Shown here piece after piece: positions 23,627-35,400 of a stretch of DNA of 64,000 nucleotides; the first letter of the stretch is position 1; every line of letters starts with the position of its first letter. A program made the translations under genes and the position numbers. Location of the stretch: contig CM060853.1 in the NCBI GenBank assembly GCA_030737835.1, positions 13,552,000 to 13,615,999 on the forward strand. The letters are read 5' to 3'. The stretch is from Acorus gramineus. Its lineage: Eukaryota; Streptophyta; Magnoliopsida; Acorales; Acoraceae. Under the pieces are notes generated by a model. It was given only the letters and a program-made list of their open reading frames with translations. It was not told the origin of the DNA and did not search any database.

Positions 23627-26415
23627 ACCGACGTCCTCAGAATCATTTGCGTTTTTGTTGTTGTTGTTGTTTTAGACCCTCGGATCATTGAATGATCTTA
23701 ATAGGTAATTAAGTGTACAGAATAACTTATTTTTGTTAGTCGATATATCAATATTTCCAATGATATTAATTTCTTTTTTTTTTAACGATTAATCTGTTAT
23801 CTTTTGTTTGATGGTAGATAATGTGGATGATCAAACAATTCATGAAGTTCAAGTAACAGCATGAGAGGTTTGCTTTTCATTCTTTCAGTCCATCCTTACA
23901 CTTCTCATTACATTTTATTTTCTGTGTTTACAAAACTGTAAATCCTCACAGTAATTTTGGAGGCTGTGTTTACAAAACTGTAAATTCTCACAGCAATTTT
24001 GGAGGCTGTGTTTACAAAACTGTAAATCCTCACAGCAAATATGTCTGATTAGAATTGCAGTGTAGTTGAATCTGATCATACAATTGATGGTATTTCTATT
24101 GATAGGCTATAATAACTAGAAATCTGAAATAAATTCTAAATTTAAAATTTTTTCTTATGAACTTTTTTAAATCTAAAATAGATAATGAGCTAATTAAATA
24201 TTGAAATAATATTTAAAAATTAAAATTTGAAATTCCATCTATACCCTTAAATATTAATTTTTATTTTTAAAAATATTTTAAATATCAAAGAGCTACTTTT
24301 AAATATTCTATGAAAATAAATCTTATTTAATTATCTCATAACTTAAAATAACGTAAATTACCTTATTTTTTAATCATTTTTAAACTCTCTTTCATCATAT
24401 TTAAAACTTTTCAAACAATCATCTATTTAAAAAATAATATCCATACAAATTATTTTTAATTTGAGAATGATTTTTCATATTTTTAAAATTTTTGAAAAAT
24501 GCTATAAAAAAATGTTAACATTATTAAAATTGGCATTTTGATAAATTTATGAGATTTGTTTTTATTTTTTTCTAACTTATAAGTTTTTTTTCAATTTATT
24601 TGTTATTTATATCTCATAAATGTTTCTTTTTAATGTAATATTAAAAATATATATAAGTGTCTCAAAGATGTTATAAAGTTTGGAAATATAAAAAAAAAAA
24701 AATTATAACGAAATATTTTAATTTTTTTTTACAATTTAACTCTTAATGGTGTATTTAGATATGCAAAATAATAAACTTAATGCACAAATAAAATGATTTT
24801 ATTAATCCTTACTTTGATGAAAATACCCTTGATTATCCTTCAGCCTTTCACACCTCAGTCTGCATGGTGCCTCAGCCTCCGCCATTGCTCCACCACTACC
24901 GCTCTGTTTTCATCCACATCGTCGACATTGACATACTTGGCAAGCTCCCAAAATCAAACTTTTAAACTTTCCCATACTCCAACAACCTTCACACACCTCC
25001 ACAAACACAACTCCACTGATGTTTACATGTCTCCTGCACATGCCTCCACTCCTGCCCAACCACAGCTGCTTGAAGCACTAGGAGAAAGTCGACAATGGAT
25101 CTCGACGTTCTTTGATGTTAGACATCAATTGCTTCTTCTTCATGCTGATGATAGATGCAGTAGGAGATATGGTGTTCTTCAAAGATGCATGGAATCAATG
25201 GTGAAGGGGAAGAAGTGGAGGGAGGATTGATGGTAGATCAGCAATGGAGAGGAGTGTGGGCAAGGGATGCTTGGGGGATTGGCGCTTTTTGAGGGAAGAG
25301 GGAAATCAGTAAAGGGAATTTTAGTAATTTTATATGTGTAGCTATTGTTAACCACACATTGAGTTAGTTAGTTAGTTAGGGTGATTTAATAATATTTTAA
25401 AATAGGGGAGTTATAATAAAGATTTTGTAATTTTGTGAGGACCTTTTGATTTTAATAAGTGTACAAGGAGTTATATCTATTTTCCCAAATTTCATAAAAA
25501 AAATCGATAAATGAGGGAGGAAAAAAATCATAAGTTATTAATGATCAATTATTTGATTATGATAAAAGATTCGTCTATTATCACAATACTAGGTTTAAAC
25601 TACCTTTGTAAGTTAAATTTTAATTATAATAAGCAACCAAATGGTACATATTTCTATTAAATAATATTTGATTGGTATGCTAATAGTTAATATGTTTTTG
25701 CAAAAGGCCCAAATACAAAAGAAATAGAAATAAATTTATCAAATGATAATAACATATAAAAACCGAACCTGAGGACCGCTCATTTTTTATTTGGTGGCGA
25801 CATAAAGATTGCCCGATATTGATTATTATATATGGTGATCCCAGACTCGTGGTGGTGGTTGAGAGTTAAAGAAGAAGCAGTGTTGCAGGATTGGAAATTT
25901 TTTTAAATTGGACCAGTGGTGGGACCCACTTATTCAAATGGTTACATTGGCCTGGAATAACCTAATACCACGGGAGATGGGAGATTTCCATATCAGCAGT
26001 GTTCTGATATGTGGTATGAGGTTAGCTTGTGATTGGGATACTACTAGGATTTCAATAAAACCGCTAAACCTTAGATTTCATGCAGATTGATAAAGAAAAG
26101 AGAATCATGTGCGTACCTGTCAACATTGTTTGATGATCTAATGGTAGATCTTCCACCTCCAAGTCTCTCTCTTTTTTGCCTTATTTCACACAATGATGGG
26201 ATGGGTATGAGAAAGAGAATTAGGGTTTACAATGGGGACCTCAACAATTTATATAGACAACTCAAAATTCTGTCTTTGTCCATCATAATGACTGGAATTA
26301 CAAATGGGTCTTTAACAGGTGTCTACACATAAAACTATCTGTACTCACTTAATGCACGTGTAATTGAACGTGCATGAGAGATGTGTTATTCAACTTTATC
26401 AAAATTAAATCACAA
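23627..26415. other. AT-rich sequence with small repeats, no gene
   Basis: 23,640-24,780 is AT-rich with a 42-bp tandem repeat (listed separately). A frame at 24,793-25,230 encodes Ser/Thr-rich sequence with no domain that I recognise, and no homologue is visible in the window. 25,240-25,900 is again AT-rich. 25,908-26,330 has short unlinked frames only. I see no promoter, RNA gene or element ends that I can defend. Confidence 0.5.
23922..24045. repeat. 42-bp tandem repeat, three copies
   Basis: CTGTGTTTACAAAACTGTAA starts at 23,922, 23,964 and 24,006, exactly 42 bp apart, each followed by TCCTCACAG or TTCTCACAG. Inside each unit TTTACAAAACTGTAAA is a short imperfect palindrome. The copies are nearly identical, so the expansion is recent. 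Confidence 0.9.
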
Positions 26416-27286
26416 CTTGAGGAGGTATTTTTCTCCTCCAATTAAAACAATTAGTCTTCAGTGACTCCAATTAAACTTAAAGAAGCATTTTTTCCATTCA
26501 ATTAAAACAATCGGTCTTCAGAGACTCCTTCTCCAACCCTGATCCGGTTAAGGGTGGATCCTACACTCAAAATGAATTAGGGGGACACCGGTCTGGTGCC
26601 AGCTAAAGGGCATCTGAAAAGATGTATCAGTAAGGGAATTCGAAGACAAATCTCACTAATTTGGTGGTTTCTGTGTAGATGAAAGTTAGATACCTTAGAT
26701 TCTTCATCGCTTCCCCTTTTATAGGGTCTTATGGCTTAGAAAGCCGTTGCCACTTTCTCCCCAACTGTTGTAACGACTTTTTATAATGACTGCTTAGTGG
26801 GCAATTTTGGTGGTAACCGCCTTGCTTTATTGTAGCTCGACGTGCCTTAATTACCCACGTTCTTGGAGTAATAGGCCTTAATCATCTACTAACGGTTACA
26901 GGAGTTATGGATGTTTGACCGTCTCTGCGGTCCTCCTCGTGGTCTTTGGCCTGATCATTCGTCACGTACTTGGACCATTTTACCCATGAGGTGTAAGACC
27001 GTCTGTCCAGACCTTCAATCTCGTTGTGTCTTATCTATTCATGAACGATGGCGGTCTGCGAGATATAAGGCTATCCGATCAGACCTTTTAATTAGGTCGT
27101 TGCTTGTCTATTCGGAATGACATTCACCCACAAGGCTTAAGACCGTCTGACCAGACATTCCATCTGGTCGTGCCCACGTACTCAGGAGTGTTCACGTGGA
27201 ATTCCGAGCTTGAATTCGGGCATTCAGATATCAGATATGGTCGCTATACCCGTCCAAGCCTTGACACAAGTCTTTTAATACGGTGC
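26416..27286 (-). repeat. Related LTR (minus strand), probably Tat-like
   Basis: The call rests on architecture shared with the LTR at 17,594: ACACCGGTCTGGTGCCAGCTA at about 26,585 corresponds to CACCAGTGTGGTGCCGGCTA there, a minus-strand TATA-like ACCCTATAAAAGGGG lies about 300 bp from the same end, and a C17 tract (minus-strand G-run, candidate polypurine tract) abuts the other end at 27,291-27,307. TG (26,416) and CA (27,286) ends were chosen to fit the 860-870 bp family length. Sequence similarity outside these anchors is low, so the ends are tentative. Confidence 0.45.
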
Positions 27287-27862
27287 AGATCCCCCCCCCC
27301 CCCCCCCGCCACACAAACACACACACACACACACAGATGCCCCCTCTCCTACTCTTTCGAAGTTTTGTGAGAGCGGGAAATAAGGAAAAAGTTGTTTCAT
27401 CCCCTACCTGTTAGGGATTCGGTGATTTGGTCGTCTATCATCTCGGAATTTTATGTTCCGCAGAAGATTTGACGACGGATTTCTTGTGTCAGTCTTAATG
27501 ATGCGTGACTCTTCTTTGTTCATTCTTTTTGACGGCTGGTAAAGCATCTCCCTCACGCCAACTTACAAAAAAAAAAGGGCTCCTTAATTATGTCTTCATT
27601 GGAGACTCCGTGGTCCAAGTTGGAGACTTGATCGGCATTGGCCTTGTCGACTTGAAAGGGGCCACCACCATCGGATGTGCTTCCACAGTGTTTCCACAGT
27701 GATCCCCCCCAAAACCTTGAAAGTCGAAACCACCGTAAACCCCTCTCAATCAGAAGAAACCTTCAATGGAATTGGAGGTGTATGTCATCATGTTTTCAGT
27801 GAGATGAGTGGTGCGTTGATATTGCCTCGTGGGCTTAGGCTAGTTCGTCCAGCTCTCGGGGT

Positions 27863-28142
27863 TCCGCAGTCTCGGTGGTCACAACGTCGATCCTCATTGT
27901 CTTTGTTGCGGTGGTCCCGACGTCACATGGGATGATCGCGTTCTGCCTGCCTCACACTCCCTCGCCTTCCCTTGTGCGCACGTCTCCGCGCATCTCCAAC
28001 CCATGTCCGCAGTCTCTGTGGTCACAACGTCGATCCTCATTGTCTTTGTTGCGGTGGTCCCGACGTCACATGGGATGATCGCGTTCTGCCTGCCTCACAC
28101 GCCCTCACCTTCCCTTGTGCGCGCGTCTCCGCGCATCTCCAT
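27863..28142. repeat. 143-bp tandem duplication
   Basis: CCGCAGTCTC starts at 27,864 and CCGCAGTCTC again at 28,007. The following 130 bp (CACAACGTCGATCCTCATTG, GTCCCGACGTCACATGGG, TGCCTGCCTCACAC and so on) are nearly identical in both units. Each unit contains GACGTCAC, a CRE/bZIP-type word. Confidence 0.85.
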
Positions 28143-28576
28143 GCCGTGCGTCTCCGCGCTCCCTCCGCCTCTCCTCACACCTCTGCAACCCTCGGCGTGT
28201 ATTCCGTGAGAGCCCTCCACGCACCCTCCACGAGCCTTGCTTCCTCGCGATCTGTCTCCACGTGTCCTGTCTCCACGCACTTCTGCCTCCGCACCACCTC
28301 TGCTGCCACTGACCACTTCTCATAGCCGGCCGCCGTCTTCCTCTATCGTGACGTCAAATTTTGCTTTGATTTTTGCTTCGCGTTTCTTCTTCTTCTCTGT
28401 CTACGTTGTTGTACACGTCACACCCCATCCACACGCCCCTCGTGAGAGCCATCTGCGTCGTCCGTGTGCCCTCCACGTAGATGTTCGCTCCCTTCTTGTC
28501 CTTCTCAATATGCGCATCTCTCGTTTGCGTTGTCCGCGTCTGCGTCGCGTTTCTTCTGCTTCTTCTTCTCTGTTTT

Positions 28577-28928
28577 CGTTACGCTTTGCCGTTAGGGTTT
28601 GTAGTGTTGTAGAAAGGCTTCATTACGCTTCGCCATCAGCGTTTGCAGTGTTGCAGAAAGGTTTCATTACGCTTTACCATCAACGTTTGCAGTGTTGCAA
28701 AAAGGTTTCATTACGCTTCGCCATCAGTGTTTGTAGTGCTGCTAAAAAATTTCATTATGCTTCGCTGTTAGTATTTGCAATGCTGCTTAAAGGCATCGTT
28801 ATGCTTTGCCATCAGTGTTTGCAGTGTTGCATAAAGGCATCGTTACGCTTCGCCATCAGAATTTGCAGTGGTGTAGAAATGTTTCGTTACGCTTCGTCAT
28901 TAGCATTTGCAGTGTTACAGAAAGACTT
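28577..28928 (+). repeat. Array of eight 44-bp units at exact spacing
   Basis: Units start at 28,577, 28,621, 28,665, 28,709, 28,753, 28,797, 28,841 and 28,885 with CRTTAYGCTTYGCC, followed by ATCAG and TTTGCAGTGTTGCA-like text and AAAGG. All eight are exactly 44 bp although many bases differ between them. The unit is not a multiple of three, so it is not a protein repeat. No element ends or transcript signals are apparent. Confidence 0.9.
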
Positions 28929-29096
28929 TACTTGTTTCTTTTTTTTCTTCTATGCCCGTGTCGCATTTTTTCTACTTCTTCGTCGAGGACCGTCTACACC
29001 TGTCCGCGCCAACCGCCACTGACCACCCCAGGCTCCTTCATTGTCTCATTATGGTACAAACTCTAAGGGTTTTACCCTTTAGAGTTTGATAAATGG

Positions 29097-29266
29097 TGTT
29101 AAAGAGTCATTATTATGAGAATATTGAGTCTTTATTATTATTATTATCAGTTTCCTATTTTTTCTAGTTTCATTTTCTGATATTTTAGGGGTTTTTTTGT
29201 GTATATATAAATTGAGCCTTTGCCATCTCTAATACAATAAGAAAAAATTATTCCTTTATTCTAACA
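29097..29266 (+). repeat. Possible short solo LTR
   Basis: A 170-bp unit with TGTTAAAG...TCTAACA ends, a TATATATAAATTGAG box and an AATACAATAAG polyadenylation-like word, the usual order in a small copia-type LTR. I see no primer site, polypurine tract or convincing target-site duplication, and the LTRs of the copia element at 48,306 differ in sequence. Confidence 0.3.
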
Positions 29267-29298
29267 CATTTGTTTTATTTAAACCTTCAAATTACAAG

Positions 29299-30150
29299 TG
29301 TGGAAGGCCAAATCTGCACGAAAAATTAGGAACAAAGTTATGCCATAATAGCAGGAGATGAGGAGGACAGTCTGCAAGGTAAGCTGGCCCATGGAGGCCC
29401 AATTGTCTCACATGAGGCAATCGGTTAGTGAGCCCGCCACCAGGTAGTAGCTGTCCGGCCGAGCATGCCTGAAGTAGGGGGCAAGGGCGCCCGTCCAAAG
29501 AAAGCCCATTGGAGGCTGGTCAAGCATTAATAAGTGCCCGACCAGATCGGTGGGGACCGCCACCCGACCAAGAGAGAGGTCGAGCGAGGGGATCTCAGTT
29601 GGCTTAACATGGCCCGGGCAAGCAGACAGATCAGGTGGAGAGGGGACCACGCGTCCACATCATAGAGATAACGGCAACTGCAGAGGATATCCTCTAACAT
29701 TGCGGTGACAGGCAACTACCAGGGAACGGTTACACTGCAAGGACATTCGTGGCGGCCGATGCCGGTGCCACCGGGACGATTCCGTCCGTACCTCTGATAA
29801 TCTCACTCCAAGGAGTGAGGACGGCACGCCCTCTTTAAGTATAAAAGGAGAGACATCGTCGTCTTGGGGAGGGAGGTAAGAAAAAACAGGGGACACACAC
29901 ACACACCTCCTGGTATCCTCTAAAGCTTAAGCAGATTTGAATACTGAATTTAGCGTCGGAGGGGCGTTAGTCGGCACCACACTGGTGTGAGTTGCAGGTT
30001 ACCGGAGTAGGGTGGAGCGAGGAGACTCATCGACGTGACCCACTGACCTTGATGAAGAGCTTCGTCCACCTCCCTTCGGATCCACATTCGAAGTCCGGAT
30101 CGCCTTCGAGATCCGGTTGCGTGGAGGGAGACTAGAAATCACCCCCCACA
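29299..30150 (+). repeat. 5' LTR of a plus-strand Tat-like Ty3-gypsy element
   Basis: An 852-bp unit starting TGTGGAAGGCCAAATCT and ending CACCCCCCACA, with a TATA-like AAGTATAAAAGGAG at about 29,837. The start aligns with the minus-strand start of the LTR at 17,594-18,457 (TGTAGGAGACCAAATTT), and AGCGTCGGAGGGGCGTTAG (about 29,953) is shared with it. A primer binding site follows after three bases. Confidence 0.8.
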
Positions 30151-30153
30151 AAT

Positions 30154-30171
30154 TGGCGCCCACCGTGGGGC
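30154..30171 (+). other. Primer binding site, tRNA-Lys type
   Basis: TGGCGCCCACCGTGGGGC lies three bases after the LTR end. From memory of plant tRNA-Lys(CUU), whose mature 3' end reads GCCCCACGGTGGGCG plus CCA, the match is 18 of 18. This fixes the LTR end and the element's direction. Confidence 0.8.
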
Positions 30172-30252
30172 ACAGCAAGGGAGAAAGACCGTTCCCTAGA
30201 AAGGAAATCCAAAGCAAGGGTGGTGAAGACCCGAAGCGGTTTCAAGAGGTCC

Positions 30253-31710
30253 ATGGTTTACGAACAAGTTGAAGTGGAGAGCGCGTCACGCCCGACGATC
30301 CGCCCGCTCCACGGGATCCTCTGACAAGAGGATCCACCCCGCAGCACCCACAAAAGATGGCATAATGCGACCTTGCGAAGGAGCTCAATGAGATGGACCA
30401 AAGGTATCGTCGACTTGAATATCAGCAGGTCCTTAAGGAGCCGGGAGTTGCACCGCCCCCCCTCACCCCGTACCCCGAGGGTCGGGACCACAAGGAACCC
30501 TCGAAAGTAGGAGCTGAGCCACGCAATGAAGACCGTCAAAGCCGACAGGCCCACGAGCGGATCCATGAATCCGTGTACTCTTCTGGTGGAGAACGGTGAC
30601 GTCGAGCAAGAGGGCTCTCCGCTCGGGGTGGCCTCCGGTGAGAGCAGCTGCTAAGATTGAAAAAGAATGGCGCAGGGGTGGATCCCCGCATCACGAGCGC
30701 CATAGTCGGCACGAACAACGGCGGCCCTGCAGGGAGAGAGCCCTTGACTGGTACCTGACATCGTCCGACGACGGCTACAAAGAAGAACGATTCAGTCGCC
30801 CACGACAAACGTACCGAAGCGAGATGAACGTAACTCGGGACCATGACTTCATCACCAGGGCGCTCAAGGGTTTCGCATCACCTTTCACTCAAAGAATCCT
30901 ACAAATGACCCCACCTAAGAAGTTTGTCCAGCCAAGGTTCCACATGTACAACGGCACTGTAGACCCCTTTGACCATGTGCTAAGCTTCAGACACGCTATG
31001 GCTCTTTATGAGCAGTACGATGAGCTCATGTGCCAGATGTTCCCGTCCAGTCTGGAAGGAGCTGCATTGAGTTGGTTTCACCAACTCCCGGGAGGGACAA
31101 TTCGCTGCTTTGAAGAGCTTGGTACGTTGTTCGCAGAACACTTCATATACAGCCGAAAGCAGAAAAAGGACTTGGGGGACCTCATGAGGTGCATATGCAA
31201 CCCGGTGAGTCGATACGTCAGTATGTCGACCGCTTCCGCCTCCTCATGTTTGAGTTTGAAAGGTGTGATCCAAACGCGACCGGATGGCGTTCCGCAACGG
31301 CCTACCGCCAAAGCACGAGTTGAAGAATTCCCTTGTCAAGAAGGTTCCTGAGACGCTCAACGAGTTGATGTGCCGAGCTAAAAAGTACACCAAGGTCGAG
31401 GATGAGTTTGTCTCCTTTCGGCCTATGGTGGTGGTGGCGGTTTCAAAAAACCACCCGACTCGGGAGGACAGGGGGCGAAAACCCTGAAGCGACAAGAAGG
31501 AAGCCGCGGCGGCTAATGAGGTCTGTGAGAAACAGGTCACCAAATTCACCATCCCCCTCGTGTAAATTTTAGACAAGATCAAGAGCTCCCCCTTCTTCTG
31601 ATGGGCGCCTCCCATGAAAAGCGACCCGGCCAAAAGAGACAAAGGCCTTAAGTGCGATTATCACAGAGATTTCGGTCATCAAACTGAGAAATGCCGCACA
31701 CTCTAAGGAT
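30253..31710 (+). pseudogene. Ty3-gypsy gag, interrupted
   Basis: A decayed gag. An N-terminal part with MDQRYRRLEYQQ is at 30,393. The capsid-like core (Retrotrans_gag family) is at about 30,840-31,350, with KFVQPRFHMYNGTVDPFDH, LEGAALSWFHQLP and FEELGTLFAEHF. After a frame change it continues at 31,284-31,487 with AFRNGLPPKHELKNSL. A final Cys/His motif (CDYHRDFGHQTEKC, about 31,653-31,694) is of the type seen in plant Tat/Athila-like gag proteins. Stops at about 30,320, 30,597 and 31,486 and at least two frame changes prevent a full-length product. Gag would form the virus-like particle in an intact element. Confidence 0.75.
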
Positions 31711-32006
31711 TCCTGGAGTCTTTGTTGAAGAAGGGCAAGCTGAGGGAGTTCATCGACAAGGGGGGAGGATAGGGGCCCTGAAAAGCACGTCACGGCGGTT
31801 GCCTCATCCAGTGCCACCGGGGTCATCGACGTAAACTGTGGGGGGCTCCCTAGCCTGGAAGATCCAAAGTCGGTACAGTGAGCCAGAAAAAGGAGCTTCT
31901 ATTTCGATGAAGTGATGCAGGTCGATCAGGAACCACGCCTGGTCACCAAAAAGCAGAGGCGGAAGAGCACAGGGCCATAACGTTCTCGGACGAAGACCTG
32001 ACTGAT

Positions 32007-32400
32007 GTGCACACACCACACAACAACGCACTCGTCATCACCCTGTGCATAGCCAACTTTGACGTCAAGAGAATCCTGATCGACACAGGAAGTTCGGCTG
32101 ACATCCTGTTCATGCAACCGTTCCTCAAGATGGGGCTAAAGCATTCGAACCTTGAACCCATAAACAATCCACTCATCGCCTTTGGCAGCCAAGCGGTGCC
32201 AGCCAGACGCATCAGCTTGCTAGTGCAAGGCAGGGAGGAATTGATCAAGATCGTGTTTAGTGTGATGGATTTTTCATCCCCGTACAACGCCATCATGGGG
32301 CGAACTTGGCTGAGGACAATGAAGGCCATCCCATCCACCTACCACCAGAAGCTACGCTACCCCATGTCGGGCGGAATTATGGAGATCCGAGGAGATCAAC
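32007..32400 (+). pseudogene. Ty3-gypsy aspartic protease fragment
   Basis: An open frame with the retropepsin active-site motif IDTGSSADIL at about 32,080-32,110, preceded by LVITLCIANFDVKR and followed by IMGRTWL, the usual second landmark of plant Ty3-gypsy proteases. The frame then reads IRGDQLAARRCYAI, where RT would be approached, and ends in unrelated sequence. It is a fragment of a polyprotein, not an independent gene. Confidence 0.8.
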
Positions 32401-32449
32401 TCGCCGCTAGGAGATGTTACGCCATCGCCGCTAGGAGATGTTACGCCAT

Positions 32450-35400
32450 TGTGTCTTCTACACATATCTTCTTCTTCTTCTTCACACACTTTTGATCATG
32501 GCTTCTGGCTTCATCAATTCATTTTCAACAACTTGGCTTCCTCGATTTTGTCTTGTTGAGTGGTTTGTCTTCTTGATTTCGGCTTCCTCGGCTTTGTCTT
32601 CTTCATCTACTGGTCTGCCGTCTCTCAGTCCTCTGTGTCACTCTATCACTCTCTCTCTGGATCTCTCTATCTTTCTAACTCTCTCTCAGTTTCTCAATCA
32701 CATGTTATATTCATCTACTTTGTGCACCTGTTTTGTTCATCTAGGACAAATGGACATCTGTTTTTATTCATTTACTTAGGATAAATGGACGCATGTCTTG
32801 GGTGTCTTTTACATGTTTTTATATTGGGATAAATGGACAGTGATTTTGGATGAATTCTTTTTATATTCTTTTCGCCTCCCCCCCCCCCCCCCCCCCCCCC
32901 CAAAGTCTCATAGAGGTGAATCTATACGTTGTGTGCCTTTTTATATTTTTTTTGGTAAGCATATAGGTTATATATCAATCCACTTATGAATTATAACACA
33001 CAGAAGTGAAATCTTAGGTCTCTGGAGTCCATTCATTTACAAACTTAATGATGGGTTGTATAAAAGAATTCAATGTGTTCAGCATGCTATATCTATATTA
33101 AAAAATGGATATTGGTACATACAACTTTTTTTCTAGTCCCAATTTCAGTCTACAAGTGTTTTGAATTTTTTAAAAATAGTATACCTCATCTAATGATGTA
33201 CTTGCTTTTATAAAGAAATGAAACATATATTCTAATGAATTGCGTGAATTCATTTATAGAAAAAATTAAAAATTTATATTGAAGTATATATCTCTTTAAT
33301 GTGAGTATACTCTCCGGTTATTTTTTATCGACTAATATAAGACTGGAATTAGAACTGGAAAAAAAATGGTGTATAAGATAGTCAATACATTTAGTCCATA
33401 TTGTAGCTCCATCTATAATCTCATACATTATGATAGGGTAGTATACTATAATAGAGCTCATACTATGATATGATGTGATATCGTAGTGCATGGGCTATAC
33501 CACGTTATATGAAGGTCAATTTTTTACATTTGTCAAAAAAAAAGTATCATGTTATATTTTAGTATACTTCATCATATAGCAGTATATACTTCAATAGACA
33601 AGCGTATAATTTTTTTTTTAAAAAAAGAAAAATAGTGTGGTCGGTGTACTATGGACATGGCTGCACGCAGGGCTGAGTATAATTTTTTTGGTTATATGAT
33701 TCAAATAAAATTAGTTGATATTGTAATGAAGTTAGTATTGAAATTTAAAAATGTTGTGTTTGATTTCTTTTACAGTCTGCATGTGTTTTGAATTTTATAA
33801 AGTGTAAACATAACTAATGAAGTATTTTCATTTATGAAAAATAAATGCACACTCATATGGAATGCATATAATTATTTTTTAATAATAGAGTATATATTGA
33901 GTCAGAAGAGTATATATATGTTAACCAATTTTACGTAGTGTGTTAGTCATGATGACTGCAAATGAGGCTTCAAAACAAACCTCGTGTATCAATATCCATT
34001 GAAATTTTAAGATTTGGAGTTGTGTTTTTCTAAAATTTTAAGAAAAGCTTTGTTTTCTAGCAATTTTTTTTATTTCTAGTTTTGAAAAATTGGAAAATCA
34101 CAATTCTAGATTTAAAGACTTTGTCATTATCTTATAACTTTTATTTTTTTTTAAATCATCATTTTTTTTATTTTTATATGTTTTACAAATACTTTTCATT
34201 TTTTTACTCTAAGTCTTCTTGCCCCTGCCCCCCCTTGTTCTAAATCCTGTCTCCGCCCCTGGTTGGATGTATATGTTTTGGAATATCTAACCATTGTATT
34301 GGGACAGTTTGATTAAAATGAAACATATTTTAGGTGTCTTTAAGAGATACTTTGTATGTCTTTAATATATATCTTGGAATGTTTAAAAATCATCATTATA
34401 TATATTTTTTATTAATAAAAATACAGAACCACATATGCTCCCGCATATACTCTCGCATACCGCATATACTTTATGCGGTACCTTGATCTCATGGAAATCG
34501 CATATCGAAACATTGGTGGGAGGTACTTATCGATTTTTATGAAAAATATACTTTTTTATATTATTAAAAGACTATATTTTATAATTAAAAATTGTTACAC
34601 ATTTTCTTTAAAAGATGGAATTTTAAATATGATTTCTGTAAAAACAGAATCTTCAAAAATTACTAAAACACATTTATATAAAAAGCATAATGAAATAGCA
34701 ACATCCATCTTGCTGATTTTTTCTTTATAGGTTGATTATATTAATCTAATTAGAAAATAGTCATTTTTAATAAGAATAATTATGTATGAATTTAACTAAT
34801 GGAGAAGCAATATCTTGATGGTGTCCTCTTTATAATTTGGTACAATAAGTCATATCACTGTTGCTAGAGTAAAAATAACATCTTTAAATAGGTTATGATC
34901 AATTATTCACATTAATGCTATTGTTCTAAATATTAGAATGAGTGTTTTTTTTTTTTTACCTCTGGTTACAAATTAGCTCTAATTAAGTTTGAGTTTGGTT
35001 ATAACATGTGATAGAATGACAAGTAATTTTATTGGAAGGCTATAAATAGTATATAATTAAATTGTTTATTTGCAGTGATATAAAAATAAATAGAATGTGT
35101 TTGAAGAGTACATAAATTTAATTAAAATGGTTATTTGATGGCATGAAATTGTGTGAGTTACTAATTTAATTACTGGTTTTATTGTTCAGAACCAATTATT
35201 AAAGTCCTTGTCCTACATGGTATATATTAACTTTCTTATACATGACATTCTAAAAACAAATGGAAAATGTTTAATATCAAATTGATTGATTTTCTAATTT
35301 AGTCAACCAGATATTAAACTTTTACTTTCCATGCCAAACCACAATTAGCATGTAAATGAAAACTTTCTTTTATTGATCACACATTCTAAACTCGTATAAG

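Larger units (their letters stand above)
27287..29096. other. Unrecognised GC-moderate region with tandem arrays
   Basis: It starts with C17 and (AC)n microsatellites (27,291-27,335). From 27,860 to 29,040 the plus strand is pyrimidine-rich, and the long frame 28,237-29,022 exists because TCT/CTT/CGT-rich sequence lacks stops. It crosses an array whose 44-bp unit is not a multiple of three, so the frame is not conserved between units and is rejected as a protein. The two arrays are listed separately. Confidence 0.5.
29299..32449 (+). mobile_element. Truncated Ty3-gypsy element: LTR, primer site, gag, protease
   Basis: The left boundary is the LTR start. The recognisable coding part stops just after the protease domain, at a duplicated 24-bp unit (32,402-32,449, CGCCGCTAGGAGATG twice); beyond it the sequence is unrelated pyrimidine-rich DNA. 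Reverse transcriptase, RNase H, integrase and a 3' LTR are absent from this side, so the element is a 5' fragment. Confidence 0.8.

Noticed and set aside
24793..25230. 145-residue Ser/Thr/His-rich frame.
   Set aside because: No motif recognised, no intron signals or promoter, surrounded by AT-rich repeat-like sequence.
28237..29022. 261-residue open frame, Ser/Arg/Leu-rich.
   Set aside because: It crosses a tandem array whose 44-bp unit shifts frame at every copy, so it cannot be a conserved repeat protein.
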